In this document: positions 7,618 to 15,640 of the stretch, one piece after another
Position numbering within the stretch: position 1 is the stretch's first letter
Layout: each line of letters opens with the position of its first letter
NCBI GenBank assembly: GCA_021787335.1
Contig: JAJYMC010000014.1
Coordinates: forward strand, 1 to 35,390
Origin: Bacillota bacterium
GTDB taxonomy: Bacteria > Bacillota > Sulfobacillia > JAJYWN01 > JAJZPE01
Length of the DNA stretch: 35,390 bases
Direction of reading: 5' to 3'
Translations under genes and position numbers: made by a program
Notes under the pieces: model-generated
What the model saw: the letters and a program-made list of their open reading frames with translations, nothing else
What the model was told of the DNA's origin: nothing
Databases searched by the model: none

Positions 7618-8718
7618 CTAGCAACGGGTCCTGGCCACGGCGACGGTGCAGTTGGCGAATTTGCGTTTGGCCACAGCCAGCGTGGCCCCCGGCCCGGCGC
7701 TGACCAAGGCCGCCGGCTCGGCCACCCCCTGGACGCCCACGTAGCGCCAAGCAACCTGGCTGGGGTTGGGCACGACCACCGCGTTCAACCGGTCTTTGTC
7801 GAAAAACTCCACCGGCACCCCGGCCTCCTTGGCCGCCGCCAGCAGCCCAACCTCGTCGGCCTTGGCCTCGATGCTGGCCCAGTTGCGCACGGCCAGGGGC
7901 GAAAGGCCCCCATCCTCGAGGGTCGTGGCCACGGCGGCGGCGATTTCCCCAGCGGGTGTGCCCCGGTTACACCCCACCCCCACCGCCAGGGAACGAGGGC
8001 GGTACACCACCGTCGGGCAGGGCAGAGTCTTGAAAACGTCGGTCCGGTCGCTGATGACCAGGGCCGCGGCGGCGCCGGCGCCTTCGGCCAGCTCGGCCAC
8101 GGTGCGAAGGTTTGCCGGCAGGGGCCGATTCGCCGGCCACCAGTTGAGTTCCCCGGCCTCCTGGTAGAGGGCGACAGGCTCACCGTTGACCAACGCGGCG
8201 CTGACCGCCGTGACGTGCTCCCAGCTACGGTCGTCGATACGCCAGCCGTGCTCCCGGCCGAACAGGTCCACGGCGATGGTCCCCTGGACGTCGGAGGCCG
8301 TGGTGATGACCGCCTGCGCCCCGATGGCGTCGGCGACGCGTTGGGCGAGCTCGTTGGCCCCGCCCAGGTGCCCCGACAGCACGGCCACGGCGAAATGGCC
8401 GCCTTGATCCACCACCACCACCGCCGGGTCGACGTGCTTGCCGCGAAGATGGGGAGCGAGGATCCGTACGACCACTCCCATGGAGAACAGGAAGATGATC
8501 CCGCGGTAATCGGCAAAAAGGGCCGGCACAATCCATCCGGGCGAGCCGGTGAAAGGAATGGTCCGCCGTCTCCCTTCGGAGGCGTCGAAGGCGGCCTCGC
8601 CGGCGAACCTCTCGGCCACCCACAGGTCGGCCTCGGGGAAGGCCTGCCCAAGGCGGGCGGCCAGGGCGGCGCCCCCTCTGGTGATGGCCACGATGGCCAG
8701 GTTGGACAGCCCCTTCAT
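7618..8718 (-). CDS. cbiG: Cobalt-precorrin-5A hydrolase CbiG
   Basis: Opens the ring lactone of cobalt-precorrin-5A with loss of acetaldehyde. The 366 residues show the three family parts. The N-terminal domain has IVAITRGGAALAARL and FLFSMGVVVRILAPHL. The middle holds the VLSGHLGGANELAQRVA block. The C-terminal domain opens LAVGVGCNRGTPAGEI and ends with a VGVQGVAEPAAL block. CbiG belongs to the anaerobic pathway, so with CbiX and CbiD it marks this operon as the early-cobalt route. The ATG at 8718 overlaps the cbiF stop (ATGA). Transcription then continues into the cobalt importer genes. Confidence 0.94.
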   Translation of the reverse strand: MKGLSNLAIVAITRGGAALAARLGQAFPEADLWVAERFAGEAAFDASEGRRRTIPFTGSPGWIVPALFADYRGIIFLFSMGVVVRILAPHLRGKHVDPAVVVVDQGGHFAVAVLSGHLGGANELAQRVADAIGAQAVITTASDVQGTIAVDLFGREHGWRIDDRSWEHVTAVSAALVNGEPVALYQEAGELNWWPANRPLPANLRTVAELAEGAGAAAALVISDRTDVFKTLPCPTVVYRPRSLAVGVGCNRGTPAGEIAAAVATTLEDGGLSPLAVRNWASIEAKADEVGLLAAAKEAGVPVEFFDKDRLNAVVVPNPSQVAWRYVGVQGVAEPAALVSAGPGATLAVAKRKFANCTVAVARTRC

Positions 8719-9527
8719 GACCTCGAAGACCCCTTCCCTCCGGGCCGGCGGCCGTGGGCAAAAGCTGGGTCGTAGAGCCGCGAGCGGTGGCCACCGGCAC
8801 CGCCACCGGGCCTGGCCAGGTCGGGGTCAAAGACCGGTCCGACCAGTATCAGAGCGTGCCGGTCGATCCCTGTCGCGCCGACCTTGTCGGCGATGTCGCC
8901 GAGGGTTCCCCGGACGACCTTTTCGTCGGGCCAACTCGCCTTCTGGATCACCGCCACGGGCGTCGCCTGGCCGTAGCCTCCGGCCGCCAGTTCCACGGCG
9001 ACCTGACCGATCATTCCCACCGAGAGATAGAGGACGAGGGTGGCGCCGTGGGCGGCCAGACCCCGAAGTTTTTCCCCGGCGGGCATCGGCGTCCGGCCCT
9101 CCAGGCGGGTCAGGATGACCGTCTGGGCCAGGCCCGGGACGGTCAGTTCGGCACCCAGGGCAGCCGCGGCGGCGAAGACCGAGGAAACCCCAGGGACAAC
9201 TTCGTACGGAATCCCCTCGCGGTTCAAGGCGGCCATTTGCTCGAAGATGGCCCCGTAGACCGAGGGGTCTCCGGTGTGGACCCGGGCCACCACCTTGCCC
9301 TGGCGGGCGCTGGTTACGAGGATGGCCAGGATCTCCTCGAGGGTCAGTCGGGCGCTGCCATGGATCTCGGCCCCGGGCCGCGCCCAGCGAAGCATGGCCT
9401 CGCTGACGAGGGAATCGGCGTAGACGATGACGTCGGCTGTCTCCAGCAGGCGCCGACCTTTAACGGTGATGAGCTCGGGGTCGCCGGGCCCGGCACCGAT
9501 GAAATAGACCTTACCGGTGGCGATCAT
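8715..9527 (-). CDS. cbiF: Cobalt-precorrin-4 C11-methyltransferase CbiF
   Basis: S-adenosylmethionine-dependent methyltransferase, 270 residues, methylating C11. It shows the glycine-rich VYFIGAGPGDPELITVKG at the N-terminus, then YADSLVSEAML, RVHTGDPSVYGAI, YEVVPGVSSVFAAAAALG and LVLYLSVGMIG, matching CbiF/CobM. The last 30 or so residues, after LVGPVF, are Gly/Arg-rich (RPGGGAGGHRSR and onward) and unlike the family core; they are probably a disordered tail. The ATG at 9527 lies 17 bases inside the 3' end of cbiTL. The stop overlaps cbiG by 4 bases. Confidence 0.94.
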   Translation of the reverse strand: MIATGKVYFIGAGPGDPELITVKGRRLLETADVIVYADSLVSEAMLRWARPGAEIHGSARLTLEEILAILVTSARQGKVVARVHTGDPSVYGAIFEQMAALNREGIPYEVVPGVSSVFAAAAALGAELTVPGLAQTVILTRLEGRTPMPAGEKLRGLAAHGATLVLYLSVGMIGQVAVELAAGGYGQATPVAVIQKASWPDEKVVRGTLGDIADKVGATGIDRHALILVGPVFDPDLARPGGGAGGHRSRLYDPAFAHGRRPGGKGSSRS

Positions 9528-10908
9528 GGATTTTCCTCACCAGCAAAAGAGAGAAGTAGTCGAGGTCGTGGCCGCGGAGTCCCCGGATGTCGTGGACGAG
9601 TTGCTCCTGTCCGGGAACGCTGACCCGGGTCACCAGGCGGGCATCGGCCAGACGCCCGAGGCTTTCCAGGGCCGACCAAACCGTATCGAAATAGGCGCTC
9701 ACCTTGAGGAAGACCACCGTATCGAAACCCTCCAGGACCCGCCGCGCGTCCTCGACATCGCCCACCTCGGCGACGACGGCCAGGCGGTCGTCGCGCAGCC
9801 CGAGGGGGAAACCCAGCCGGGCGGCGGCAGCCAGGAAAGACGACACCCCCGGAACCACCTCCACCTCAACCTTCGGGTTGACCTGGCGAAGGTGATTGTA
9901 CAGATGGACGAAGGTTGAGTAGAAGAACGGGTCGCCTTCGGTGACAGCCGCTACGGACAATCCCGCCTCCAAGCGTCTGAGGACAGTCAGGGTGTTGCGC
10001 CGGACCTCCGTCTCGACCCGGGCCAGGTCGCGGGTCATGGGAAAGTCTAGCTCGAGGACCTCCTGCCGCGTCGGGTCGACGTACTGGCGCACGACCTGCC
10101 AGGCAAAGCCGTCGCCTTTCCGGCGTCCTTTGGGCACGGCGACCACCGGACAGGCGGCGAGGATCCGGTGGGCTTTTATGGTGATGAGTTCGGGGTCTCC
10201 CGGGCCGACGCCGAGTCCGTAGAAGCGTCCCAAGCCACCGCCAGAACGGCGGACGTCTTCTTCCGAGGGCCCGGAGGACCCCGAGTTCCCCTCCGGTTGA
10301 GGCGCCGCCTCCCCATCAGCCTCATCGCGCACCGCGGCGACGACGTAGACCGGGTCCAACGCCTCGAGCCGGGTGAGATCGAGAATCGGTCGGGACCTGG
10401 CCACCTGAAGCAGGACGATCTGCGACGGCCAGCCCACTTCCCGCAACGCGACCAGGCACTGCTGGAGATTTTCCAGGGTGACGACGTTGGCCACCAGACG
10501 CCCTCTGGGGCGGAGGCGGCCGGCCGCCAGGCGAACCAAATCAGCTATGGACCCCGAAGAACCCCCGATAAAGACGGCATCAGGATCCGGCCAGTCGGTC
10601 AGGACCTCCGGCGCCCGCCCATGGACGACGGTGACGTTGGTGGCCCCGAAGCGCTCCACGTTGCGGCGGGCGATGGCGGCATCCTCGGCGTTTTTCTCGA
10701 CGGCGAGAACCCACCCGGCCGGTCCGACGAGGTTGGCCGCCTCGATGGCCACCGAACCGGTAGCCGTGCCGATGTCCCAAACGATGTCGCCCGGTCGAAG
10801 GGCAAGCTTGGCCAAGCTTACAGCCCGCACTTCCTGTTTGGTGATGAGGCCCCGCCGGATGGTGCGCTGTTCGAAGCGGTCGTCCGGAATGCCCAAGGGG
10901 TGTCGCAC
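9511..10908 (-). CDS. cbiTL: Fused cobalt-precorrin C15-methyltransferase/decarboxylase and C20-methyltransferase (CbiT-CbiL)
   Basis: A 465-residue fusion of two B12 methyltransferases. Residues 1-196 are CbiT: IPDDRFEQ, LITKQEVRAVSLAKLAL, SAM motif WDIGTATGSVAIEAA (44-58) and FIGGSSG. CbiT methylates C15 and decarboxylates the C12 acetate. Residues 227-465 are CbiL: FYGLGVGPGDPELITIKAHR, then TEGDPFFYSTFVHLYN and EVVPGVSSFLAAAA. CbiL methylates C20 early in the route. Between them is a charged, Gly/Ser/Pro-rich linker (197-226). CbiT is more often joined to CbiE, so this pairing links a late step to an early one. The start is GTG at 10908, overlapping the cbiDE TAG stop by one base. No frame break is visible at the fusion point. 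Confidence 0.92.
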   Translation of the reverse strand: MRHPLGIPDDRFEQRTIRRGLITKQEVRAVSLAKLALRPGDIVWDIGTATGSVAIEAANLVGPAGWVLAVEKNAEDAAIARRNVERFGATNVTVVHGRAPEVLTDWPDPDAVFIGGSSGSIADLVRLAAGRLRPRGRLVANVVTLENLQQCLVALREVGWPSQIVLLQVARSRPILDLTRLEALDPVYVVAAVRDEADGEAAPQPEGNSGSSGPSEEDVRRSGGGLGRFYGLGVGPGDPELITIKAHRILAACPVVAVPKGRRKGDGFAWQVVRQYVDPTRQEVLELDFPMTRDLARVETEVRRNTLTVLRRLEAGLSVAAVTEGDPFFYSTFVHLYNHLRQVNPKVEVEVVPGVSSFLAAAARLGFPLGLRDDRLAVVAEVGDVEDARRVLEGFDTVVFLKVSAYFDTVWSALESLGRLADARLVTRVSVPGQEQLVHDIRGLRGHDLDYFSLLLVRKIHDRHR

Positions 10909-12722
10909 TAGGTCGTCGCCTCTCTTTCCCGGACCAAAATGACGACGTTAAGGGGCGCCCAAATCTGTCGCGTCAATCCAGCCAGGTCCGTTTCCACCAC
11001 GCGTTCATCGGCGCCACCCAGGTTCTCGCAGACGTAGGCCCGGTACCCGCCCACCTCGGCGGCGAGCAAGTCCCGGCCGATGGCGTCGGGAGAGTTGGTC
11101 GCGTCGGTGAACAGGCCGACCTTATCGGCCCGACGGACCAAGTCTGCCAGACCATCCAGGGGCCGGCCGTGGACCGAATGGAGGACCGCGCCGTCCCAGG
11201 GGATCTTGACGCGGGCGAAAGCCAGGGTCATGGCGCTGACGTTGGGGTGGATACGGATGCGCTCCTTGCCGAGGGCTGTAGCGAGATAGCCGGCGATGCC
11301 GTAAAAGTTGGGATCCCCCGAGGCCAGAACCACCGACTGTCGTGTCTCTTCCGCCAGGCGCAGGGCCAGGTCGGCCAGATCGCCGCGAATGGGCCATTTT
11401 TCGGCCCGATGGTCGGCGAAAAAGGCCAGGTGGCGCTGGCCGCCCACCAGCACCTCTGCCTTCTCGACGAGGCGTAAGGTCTTTAAGGTCAGGCTGTCGG
11501 GGCCGTCGTCCAGGATACCGACGATCTCCACGGTCGACGCGGCCGACCAGGCCGGTACCTCTGCCCGGCCCAGGGGCCGGCCGTCGAAATCGACGAGGAT
11601 GGCCTCAATGGCGTAGGGGGCCTTGACCTCCTCGCGCATCCGCTGGGCCGCCAGCTGACACAGACGCTGGAAGAGGCAGCCCAGCCCCTCCCGGAGGCAG
11701 ATCTCCTGGATGTGCCGGGCGGTATTGGCCTGGGCGATCTCCTCGACCACCGCGGGCGCTGCCCCGCAGTCCTCCCCGGCAAGGCGAGCCAGGAAAGCCG
11801 GGGCGACCTGAGAGCTGTTGACGTGCAGCAAGAAATGACCCTGGGCCACCTTGGACAGCTTGCCAACCATGCTGAGCACCGTGACCTTGGTCACCCCGGG
11901 GCGACCGGCGGCCTCCTTGAGGGACCAGCCGAGGAACTCGCCCATCTGGATGAAGGCCACCTCCGGCAGGTCCCTCAAGATGCCCTGGGCGAACCGCTCA
12001 CTGCGCCCGCCGGTGGTGAACACCAGTTGGCTGGCCCCTTGGGCCAGGGCGACGTCGATGCCCTGGGTGATGGTGGCCCGGTAGGCCGCGGTGGAATAGG
12101 GAACGACGATGCCCGTGGTCCCCAGGATGGAGATGCCCCCGACGATGCCCAAGCGGGGGTTCAAGGTTCGCCTGGCCAACTCTTCGCCGCGAGTCACCCA
12201 GATCTCGACCCGCAGGCCCCGGTCGCCGCGCTCGGCCAGGACCTCGCCGGCGGCCTCGCCGACGTGGCCCACGATCATCCGACGGGGAACGGGATTGATC
12301 GCCGGCCCCCCGACCTCCAGCCCCAGCCCGGGCTTTGTCACCGTACCCACCCCCGGCCCGCCGGCCACGACAATGCCCGGCGTCGTCGTCCAGGTCACCG
12401 TTGCCCCGATCTCAGCCCTGTGGGTGACGTCGGGGTCATCCCCGCCGTCCTTGATGCACGAGCAGCGGGCGAAGTCCGGGCCAAACTCGCAAGAGTGCAA
12501 GGCGAAGGTGGCCTGCCGGCCTCCGGGGAGACGGATGGTCACCTGGTCCTGCCTGGTCTGGGTCAGCAGGGCACGGGTCGCCGCCAGGGCCGCGGCGGTG
12601 GCGTTGGCCCCCGTGGTGTAGCCAGTCCGCAATTTCTTCTGGTCGCGCCGGTTTGCTCCCGCACCAGCGCCCTCACCCGGGCCGGCGCCCGTCGCTGCGC
12701 CGGCCTTCCTCTCCTCAATCAT
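10908..12722 (-). CDS. cbiDE: Fused cobalt-precorrin-5B C1-methyltransferase and cobalt-precorrin-7 C5-methyltransferase (CbiD-CbiE)
   Basis: A 604-residue fusion. Residues about 28-390 are CbiD: LRTGYTTGANATAAALAA, DGGDDPDVTHRAEIGA, GVGTVTKPGLGLEVGGPAINP, GGISILGTTGIVVPYS and VTVLSMVGKLSKVAQG. It methylates C1. Residues about 397-604 are CbiE, which methylates C5: VEIVGILDDGPDSLTL, VGGQRHLAFF, VLASGDPNFYGIAGYLA and IHPNVSAMTLAFARV. The first 27 residues are a Gly/Ala/Lys-rich lead. The ATG at 12722 overlaps the end of cbiC by 8 bases. The open frame continues upstream to 13169, but that part is an out-of-frame copy of cbiC. The CbiE SAM-loop reads GILDDG where GxGDDG or GxGPG is commoner. 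Confidence 0.93.
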   Translation of the reverse strand: MIEERKAGAATGAGPGEGAGAGANRRDQKKLRTGYTTGANATAAALAATRALLTQTRQDQVTIRLPGGRQATFALHSCEFGPDFARCSCIKDGGDDPDVTHRAEIGATVTWTTTPGIVVAGGPGVGTVTKPGLGLEVGGPAINPVPRRMIVGHVGEAAGEVLAERGDRGLRVEIWVTRGEELARRTLNPRLGIVGGISILGTTGIVVPYSTAAYRATITQGIDVALAQGASQLVFTTGGRSERFAQGILRDLPEVAFIQMGEFLGWSLKEAAGRPGVTKVTVLSMVGKLSKVAQGHFLLHVNSSQVAPAFLARLAGEDCGAAPAVVEEIAQANTARHIQEICLREGLGCLFQRLCQLAAQRMREEVKAPYAIEAILVDFDGRPLGRAEVPAWSAASTVEIVGILDDGPDSLTLKTLRLVEKAEVLVGGQRHLAFFADHRAEKWPIRGDLADLALRLAEETRQSVVLASGDPNFYGIAGYLATALGKERIRIHPNVSAMTLAFARVKIPWDGAVLHSVHGRPLDGLADLVRRADKVGLFTDATNSPDAIGRDLLAAEVGGYRAYVCENLGGADERVVETDLAGLTRQIWAPLNVVILVREREATT

Positions 12723-13461
12723 GGTGCAAACCCGCCTCCCCCTGCGTCGCCCCGGTCTCCGGCCCAGGCGCGGCGCGGTCGCGTTCCCGGTAGTGGTCGC
12801 CGGGCCCGCCCAGGCCCGTAGCCAGCTTGAGCAAGGCGTTGACCGCCGCCGCTGCCAGCGGGCTGCCGCCACGGTGGCCGCGAACGGTGATGTACGGAAC
12901 CTTCCGGCCGACCAGTTCCTCCTTGGCCTCGGCGGCGTTGACGAAGCCGACGGGGATGCCGACAACGAGGGCCGGACACCCACCGACGCCGGCGTCGACC
13001 AGGTCGAGGAGGGCCAAGAGGGCTGTCGGGGCGTTGCCGATGGCCACCACCGCCCCCGCAAGGTCGGCGGCCCGCAGCCTGACTGCGGCCACGGCCCGGG
13101 TGGTCCCCTCGGCTCGGGCCTTGGCTGGGACACGGGCATCGTCGAGCAGGCAGACGATGGGGTTGCCAAACTTGCCAGCGAGGTCCCTACTCACCCCCAC
13201 GGCGACCATCCGGACGTCGGTCAGGATCGGACAGCCCCGCCGCAGGGCGGCCACCCCCCCAGCCACGGCCCCGGGGGCGATGGCGATGAGGGGCGCCAGG
13301 CCCGGGTCTCCGGCGGCGTGAATGATCCGTTTGGCCACCGCCCGGTCGGCCGGGTCCGCCGGCAAGAGGTCGCCGGGGACCAACCGGTCGATGATCTGAA
13401 AGGAGCGCTCCTCGATGTCTGCGGCGGCCAGGCCGTAGCGTTCGACCAGGGTCTGACTCAT
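12715..13461 (-). CDS. cbiC: Cobalt-precorrin-8 methylmutase CbiC
   Basis: Moves the C11 methyl group to C12 to give cobyrinate. The 248 residues include IEERSFQIID, the catalytic-histidine block AKRIIHAAGDP (His48), ILTDVRMVAVGV, VAIGNAPTALLALLDLV, PALVVGIPVGFVNAAEAKEE and YITVRGHRGGSPLAAAAVNAL. The family is usually about 210 residues. The additional 30 or so at the C-terminus (RERDRAAPGPETGATQGEAG...) are low-complexity and overlap the start of cbiDE. The ATG at 13461 overlaps the cbiA TGA stop as ATGA; longer starts upstream would lie inside cbiA. Confidence 0.94.
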   Translation of the reverse strand: MSQTLVERYGLAAADIEERSFQIIDRLVPGDLLPADPADRAVAKRIIHAAGDPGLAPLIAIAPGAVAGGVAALRRGCPILTDVRMVAVGVSRDLAGKFGNPIVCLLDDARVPAKARAEGTTRAVAAVRLRAADLAGAVVAIGNAPTALLALLDLVDAGVGGCPALVVGIPVGFVNAAEAKEELVGRKVPYITVRGHRGGSPLAAAAVNALLKLATGLGGPGDHYRERDRAAPGPETGATQGEAGLHHD

Positions 13462-14915
13462 GGCTGGCCCTCCTTCTCCTGCCCCAGGCGCTGCGCCCGG
13501 TAGCGGCGGGCGGCCGCCACCAGACGAGCGGCCGCCCGCGGGTTGGCGGCGAAGTGAAGATGGACGTAGCTGGCCAGAAGATTTTGGCGGAAAAACCCGT
13601 CGGGCCGTGTCCCGCCGCGCCGCGTCGTCGCCAGGTAGGCCGGGGGCCAACCTGCGGGCCGCCCGTCCACCACCGACCAGTGGAACTCGTGGCCCCGCAG
13701 CGTCTCTCCGGGACCAGCGATCAGGACCTCGTCCTGGACGACGGCCGTCGCGTACCCCAGGGAGGCCAGGCGGCGCGTCATCCGCGCCCGCACCGGGATG
13801 GCCCCGACCATCGGCCAAGCCGTCCCGCTTTCGTCGACGATGGCTTCGGTCAGGAACATGAGGCCGCCGCACTCGGCGTAGGTCGGCAACCCCGCGGCGA
13901 TAGCCGCGCCGACCGCGGCCCGCAGGGCTTCGTTGGCCGCCAAGGTCTGCCGGTAGACCTCGGGGAAGCCCCCGCCGAGATAGAGGGCGTCGAGGTCCGG
14001 CGGAAGGTCCAAGTCGGACAAGGGACTGAACTCGACGAGATCGGCACCGAGGTCCCGCAAGAGGTCAAGGCCATCCTCGTAGTAGAAGTTAAAGGCCGCG
14101 TCCCGGGCCAGGCCGATGCGAACCCGCTCGCCAACCTGCACAGACTCCCCGGCCCACGCTGCCAAAGACCTCCCGCCCATCACCGAGGCGTCGGCCGGCA
14201 TCGGTAGAGGAGGACTCCCCGTCCTGGCCAGACGAAGCACGGCGTCCAGGTCCACCGTCTGGCCGACCACCTCGGCCAGGCTGTCCAGGTAGGCCGCGAC
14301 CTGCTCTCGCTCGTAGCTCGGGACAAGGCCGAGGTGGCGTTCGGGCAGGCGAATGGCTGCGTCCTTGGGGACGTAGCCCACGGGTTCCACTCCTCGCGCG
14401 TAGGCGTTGACCGCCGCCGCCAGGAGTTGATAGTGGTGCTCGGAACCGACGTTGTTGAAGACAACGCCGGCCACGCGCAGGGACGGGTCGAATTCGGCCA
14501 GGCCGCGTACCACGGCCGCGGCCGTGCGGGCCATCCCCCGCGCGTCGACCACCAGCAACACCGGGGCAGCCAGCCACCGGGCCACCTGAGCCGTGGAGCC
14601 ATCCTCACCGGACGGGCCGGCGCCGTCGAACAACCCCATGACCCCCTCGATGAGGGCGATGTCCGCGTCCGCGGCCGTGCGGACAAACAGACCGCGGATG
14701 GCTTCCTCGCCGAACATCCAACCATCCAGGTTACGGGAACGCCGCCCGGTGGCGACCGAATGATAGGTGGGATCGATGTAGTCCGGCCCGATCTTGTAGG
14801 GTTGCACCCGCAGGCCGCGGCGGGCCAGGGCGGCCATCAGTCCCGTGGCCAGAGTGGTCTTGCCGCTGCCGCTCTGGGCGGCGGCGATGACCAAGCGGGG
14901 CATCGACAGTTTCAT
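13458..14915 (-). CDS. cbiA: Cobyrinic acid a,c-diamide synthase CbiA
   Basis: Glutamine- and ATP-dependent amidation of the a and c side chains of cobyrinate. Of 485 residues, the N-terminal dethiobiotin-synthetase-like domain has the P-loop AAAQSGSGKTTLATGL at about 11-26 and KIGPDYIDPTYH. The C-terminal class I glutamine amidotransferase domain has YLGGGFPEVY and the nucleophile in TYAECGGLMFL (Cys349), plus a late GHEFHWSVV block. This is the first gene of the operon; a terminator and riboswitch lie directly upstream. The ATG at 14915 follows AGAGGT at about 9 bases. The gene overlaps cbiC by 4 bases. All catalytic elements I can recognise are present. Confidence 0.95.
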   Translation of the reverse strand: MKLSMPRLVIAAAQSGSGKTTLATGLMAALARRGLRVQPYKIGPDYIDPTYHSVATGRRSRNLDGWMFGEEAIRGLFVRTAADADIALIEGVMGLFDGAGPSGEDGSTAQVARWLAAPVLLVVDARGMARTAAAVVRGLAEFDPSLRVAGVVFNNVGSEHHYQLLAAAVNAYARGVEPVGYVPKDAAIRLPERHLGLVPSYEREQVAAYLDSLAEVVGQTVDLDAVLRLARTGSPPLPMPADASVMGGRSLAAWAGESVQVGERVRIGLARDAAFNFYYEDGLDLLRDLGADLVEFSPLSDLDLPPDLDALYLGGGFPEVYRQTLAANEALRAAVGAAIAAGLPTYAECGGLMFLTEAIVDESGTAWPMVGAIPVRARMTRRLASLGYATAVVQDEVLIAGPGETLRGHEFHWSVVDGRPAGWPPAYLATTRRGGTRPDGFFRQNLLASYVHLHFAANPRAAARLVAAARRYRAQRLGQEKEGQP

Positions 14916-14970
14916 GCGCCATCGACCTCTTGGTGGGATTTCATCGGCAACTTAGCGTGCTCTGGACGCA

Positions 14971-15007
14971 CAAAAGAATCCCGGTCTCCTCGTCGGAGGC
15001 CGGGATT
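14971..15007 (-). terminator. Intrinsic terminator of the cobalamin riboswitch
   Basis: Read on the minus strand, AATCCCGGCCTCC pairs with GGTCTCCGGGATT's counterpart in a 13-pair stem (one wobble) around a 5-base loop, followed directly by CTTTTG. It lies between the riboswitch and cbiA, the right place for a ligand-controlled transcription stop. I did not identify the alternative antiterminator pairing. Confidence 0.8.
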
Positions 15008-15164
15008 GGTCCGCAGGTCTACACCAAACCGATTGTTTCCAGATCCACAGGGGCAACGCGATGTCGCCCATCACTGCGCCCCGGGGAGCCCGCAACCGCT
15101 TGTCCGCGCTGCGACGCCCAACCGGAAACCACCCTTTTGGCGTGCCTTCCCTTTCTCCACGAAG

Positions 15165-15372
15165 ATATCGCACGCAGCCACAGGCAGGTTTCCTGGCTTC
15201 CGTTCGTCGCGCTCGACGCCTTCCCATGGCCTTTCGACCACAGTGACCTATCGCGAGCGCTCCCGGTTACAGTGGCGGGACCGCGCCGGACTCGCAGCTG
15301 AAAGCCGCTCACCGGACTTCCCTATTACCCCCGGCCGTGGCCGGGGACACCTGGAGCTATACTCGGTATTCA
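15165..15372 (-). promoter_or_regulatory. Cobalamin riboswitch
   Basis: On the minus strand the consensus blocks of a cobalamin aptamer appear in order: AGGTGTCCCCGG near the 5' end, GGGAAGTCCGGTG, GAGTCCGGCGCGGTCCCGCC followed by ACTGTAACCGG, CCATGGGAAGG, then the B12 box GGAAGCCAGGAAACCTGCC at about 15182-15200 and a closing TGTGGCTGCGTG. It precedes a terminator and the cobalamin operon, so high cobalamin is expected to stop transcription. The ends are approximate. The region between aptamer and terminator (about 15008-15160) must hold the switching sequences; no gene is seen there. Confidence 0.93.
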
Positions 15373-15383
15373 ATTGCGTTTTC

Positions 15384-15412
15384 AGTGTAGCACACGGGGC
15401 AACCGGTGGCAA
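15384..15412 (-). promoter_or_regulatory. Probable sigma-A promoter of the cobalamin operon
   Basis: Minus-strand TTGCCA (15407-15412) and TACACT (15384-15389) are separated by exactly 17 bases. Transcription would start near 15377, just before the riboswitch 5' stem. The -35 box lies within about 10 bases of the transposase-fragment left end. Base-match inference only. Confidence 0.65.
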
Positions 15413-15417
15413 GAGGG

Positions 15418-15640
15418 CGAGTTGCCTCACAAAAAAGGTACTCGAAACGGAATCGTTGCCTCATAACAAAAAGGTATCTGAGGGGAACATGCCTGTCCTG
15501 TCTCGAAAGGAGGGCCATTTCATGGACCTGAAGGGGGCAGGCAGGGTGCCTCTTGCTCTCCGCGAGAGACGGGTGGTAGTCCGCGAACTGGCAGAACGGT
15601 ATCGCGGCGCCGATAAGAACGAGAAGGGCAGGATAGGGTG
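15418..15640 (+). mobile_element. Truncated insertion-sequence left end with transposase start
   Basis: Two imperfect direct repeats, GTTGCCTCA-(caaaa/taaca)-AAGGTA, begin near 15420 and 15455. They look like transposase-binding sites at an element's left end. They lead into a ribosome site and the first codons of a transposase, which ends abruptly near 15640 where ABC ATPase sequence begins on the other strand. The rest of the element is missing. The junction was judged by where each protein stops resembling its family. Confidence 0.6.

Noticed and set aside
12723-13169. Upstream extension of cbiDE
   Set aside because: It lies inside cbiC in another frame; the ATG at 12722 directly precedes the CbiD region.
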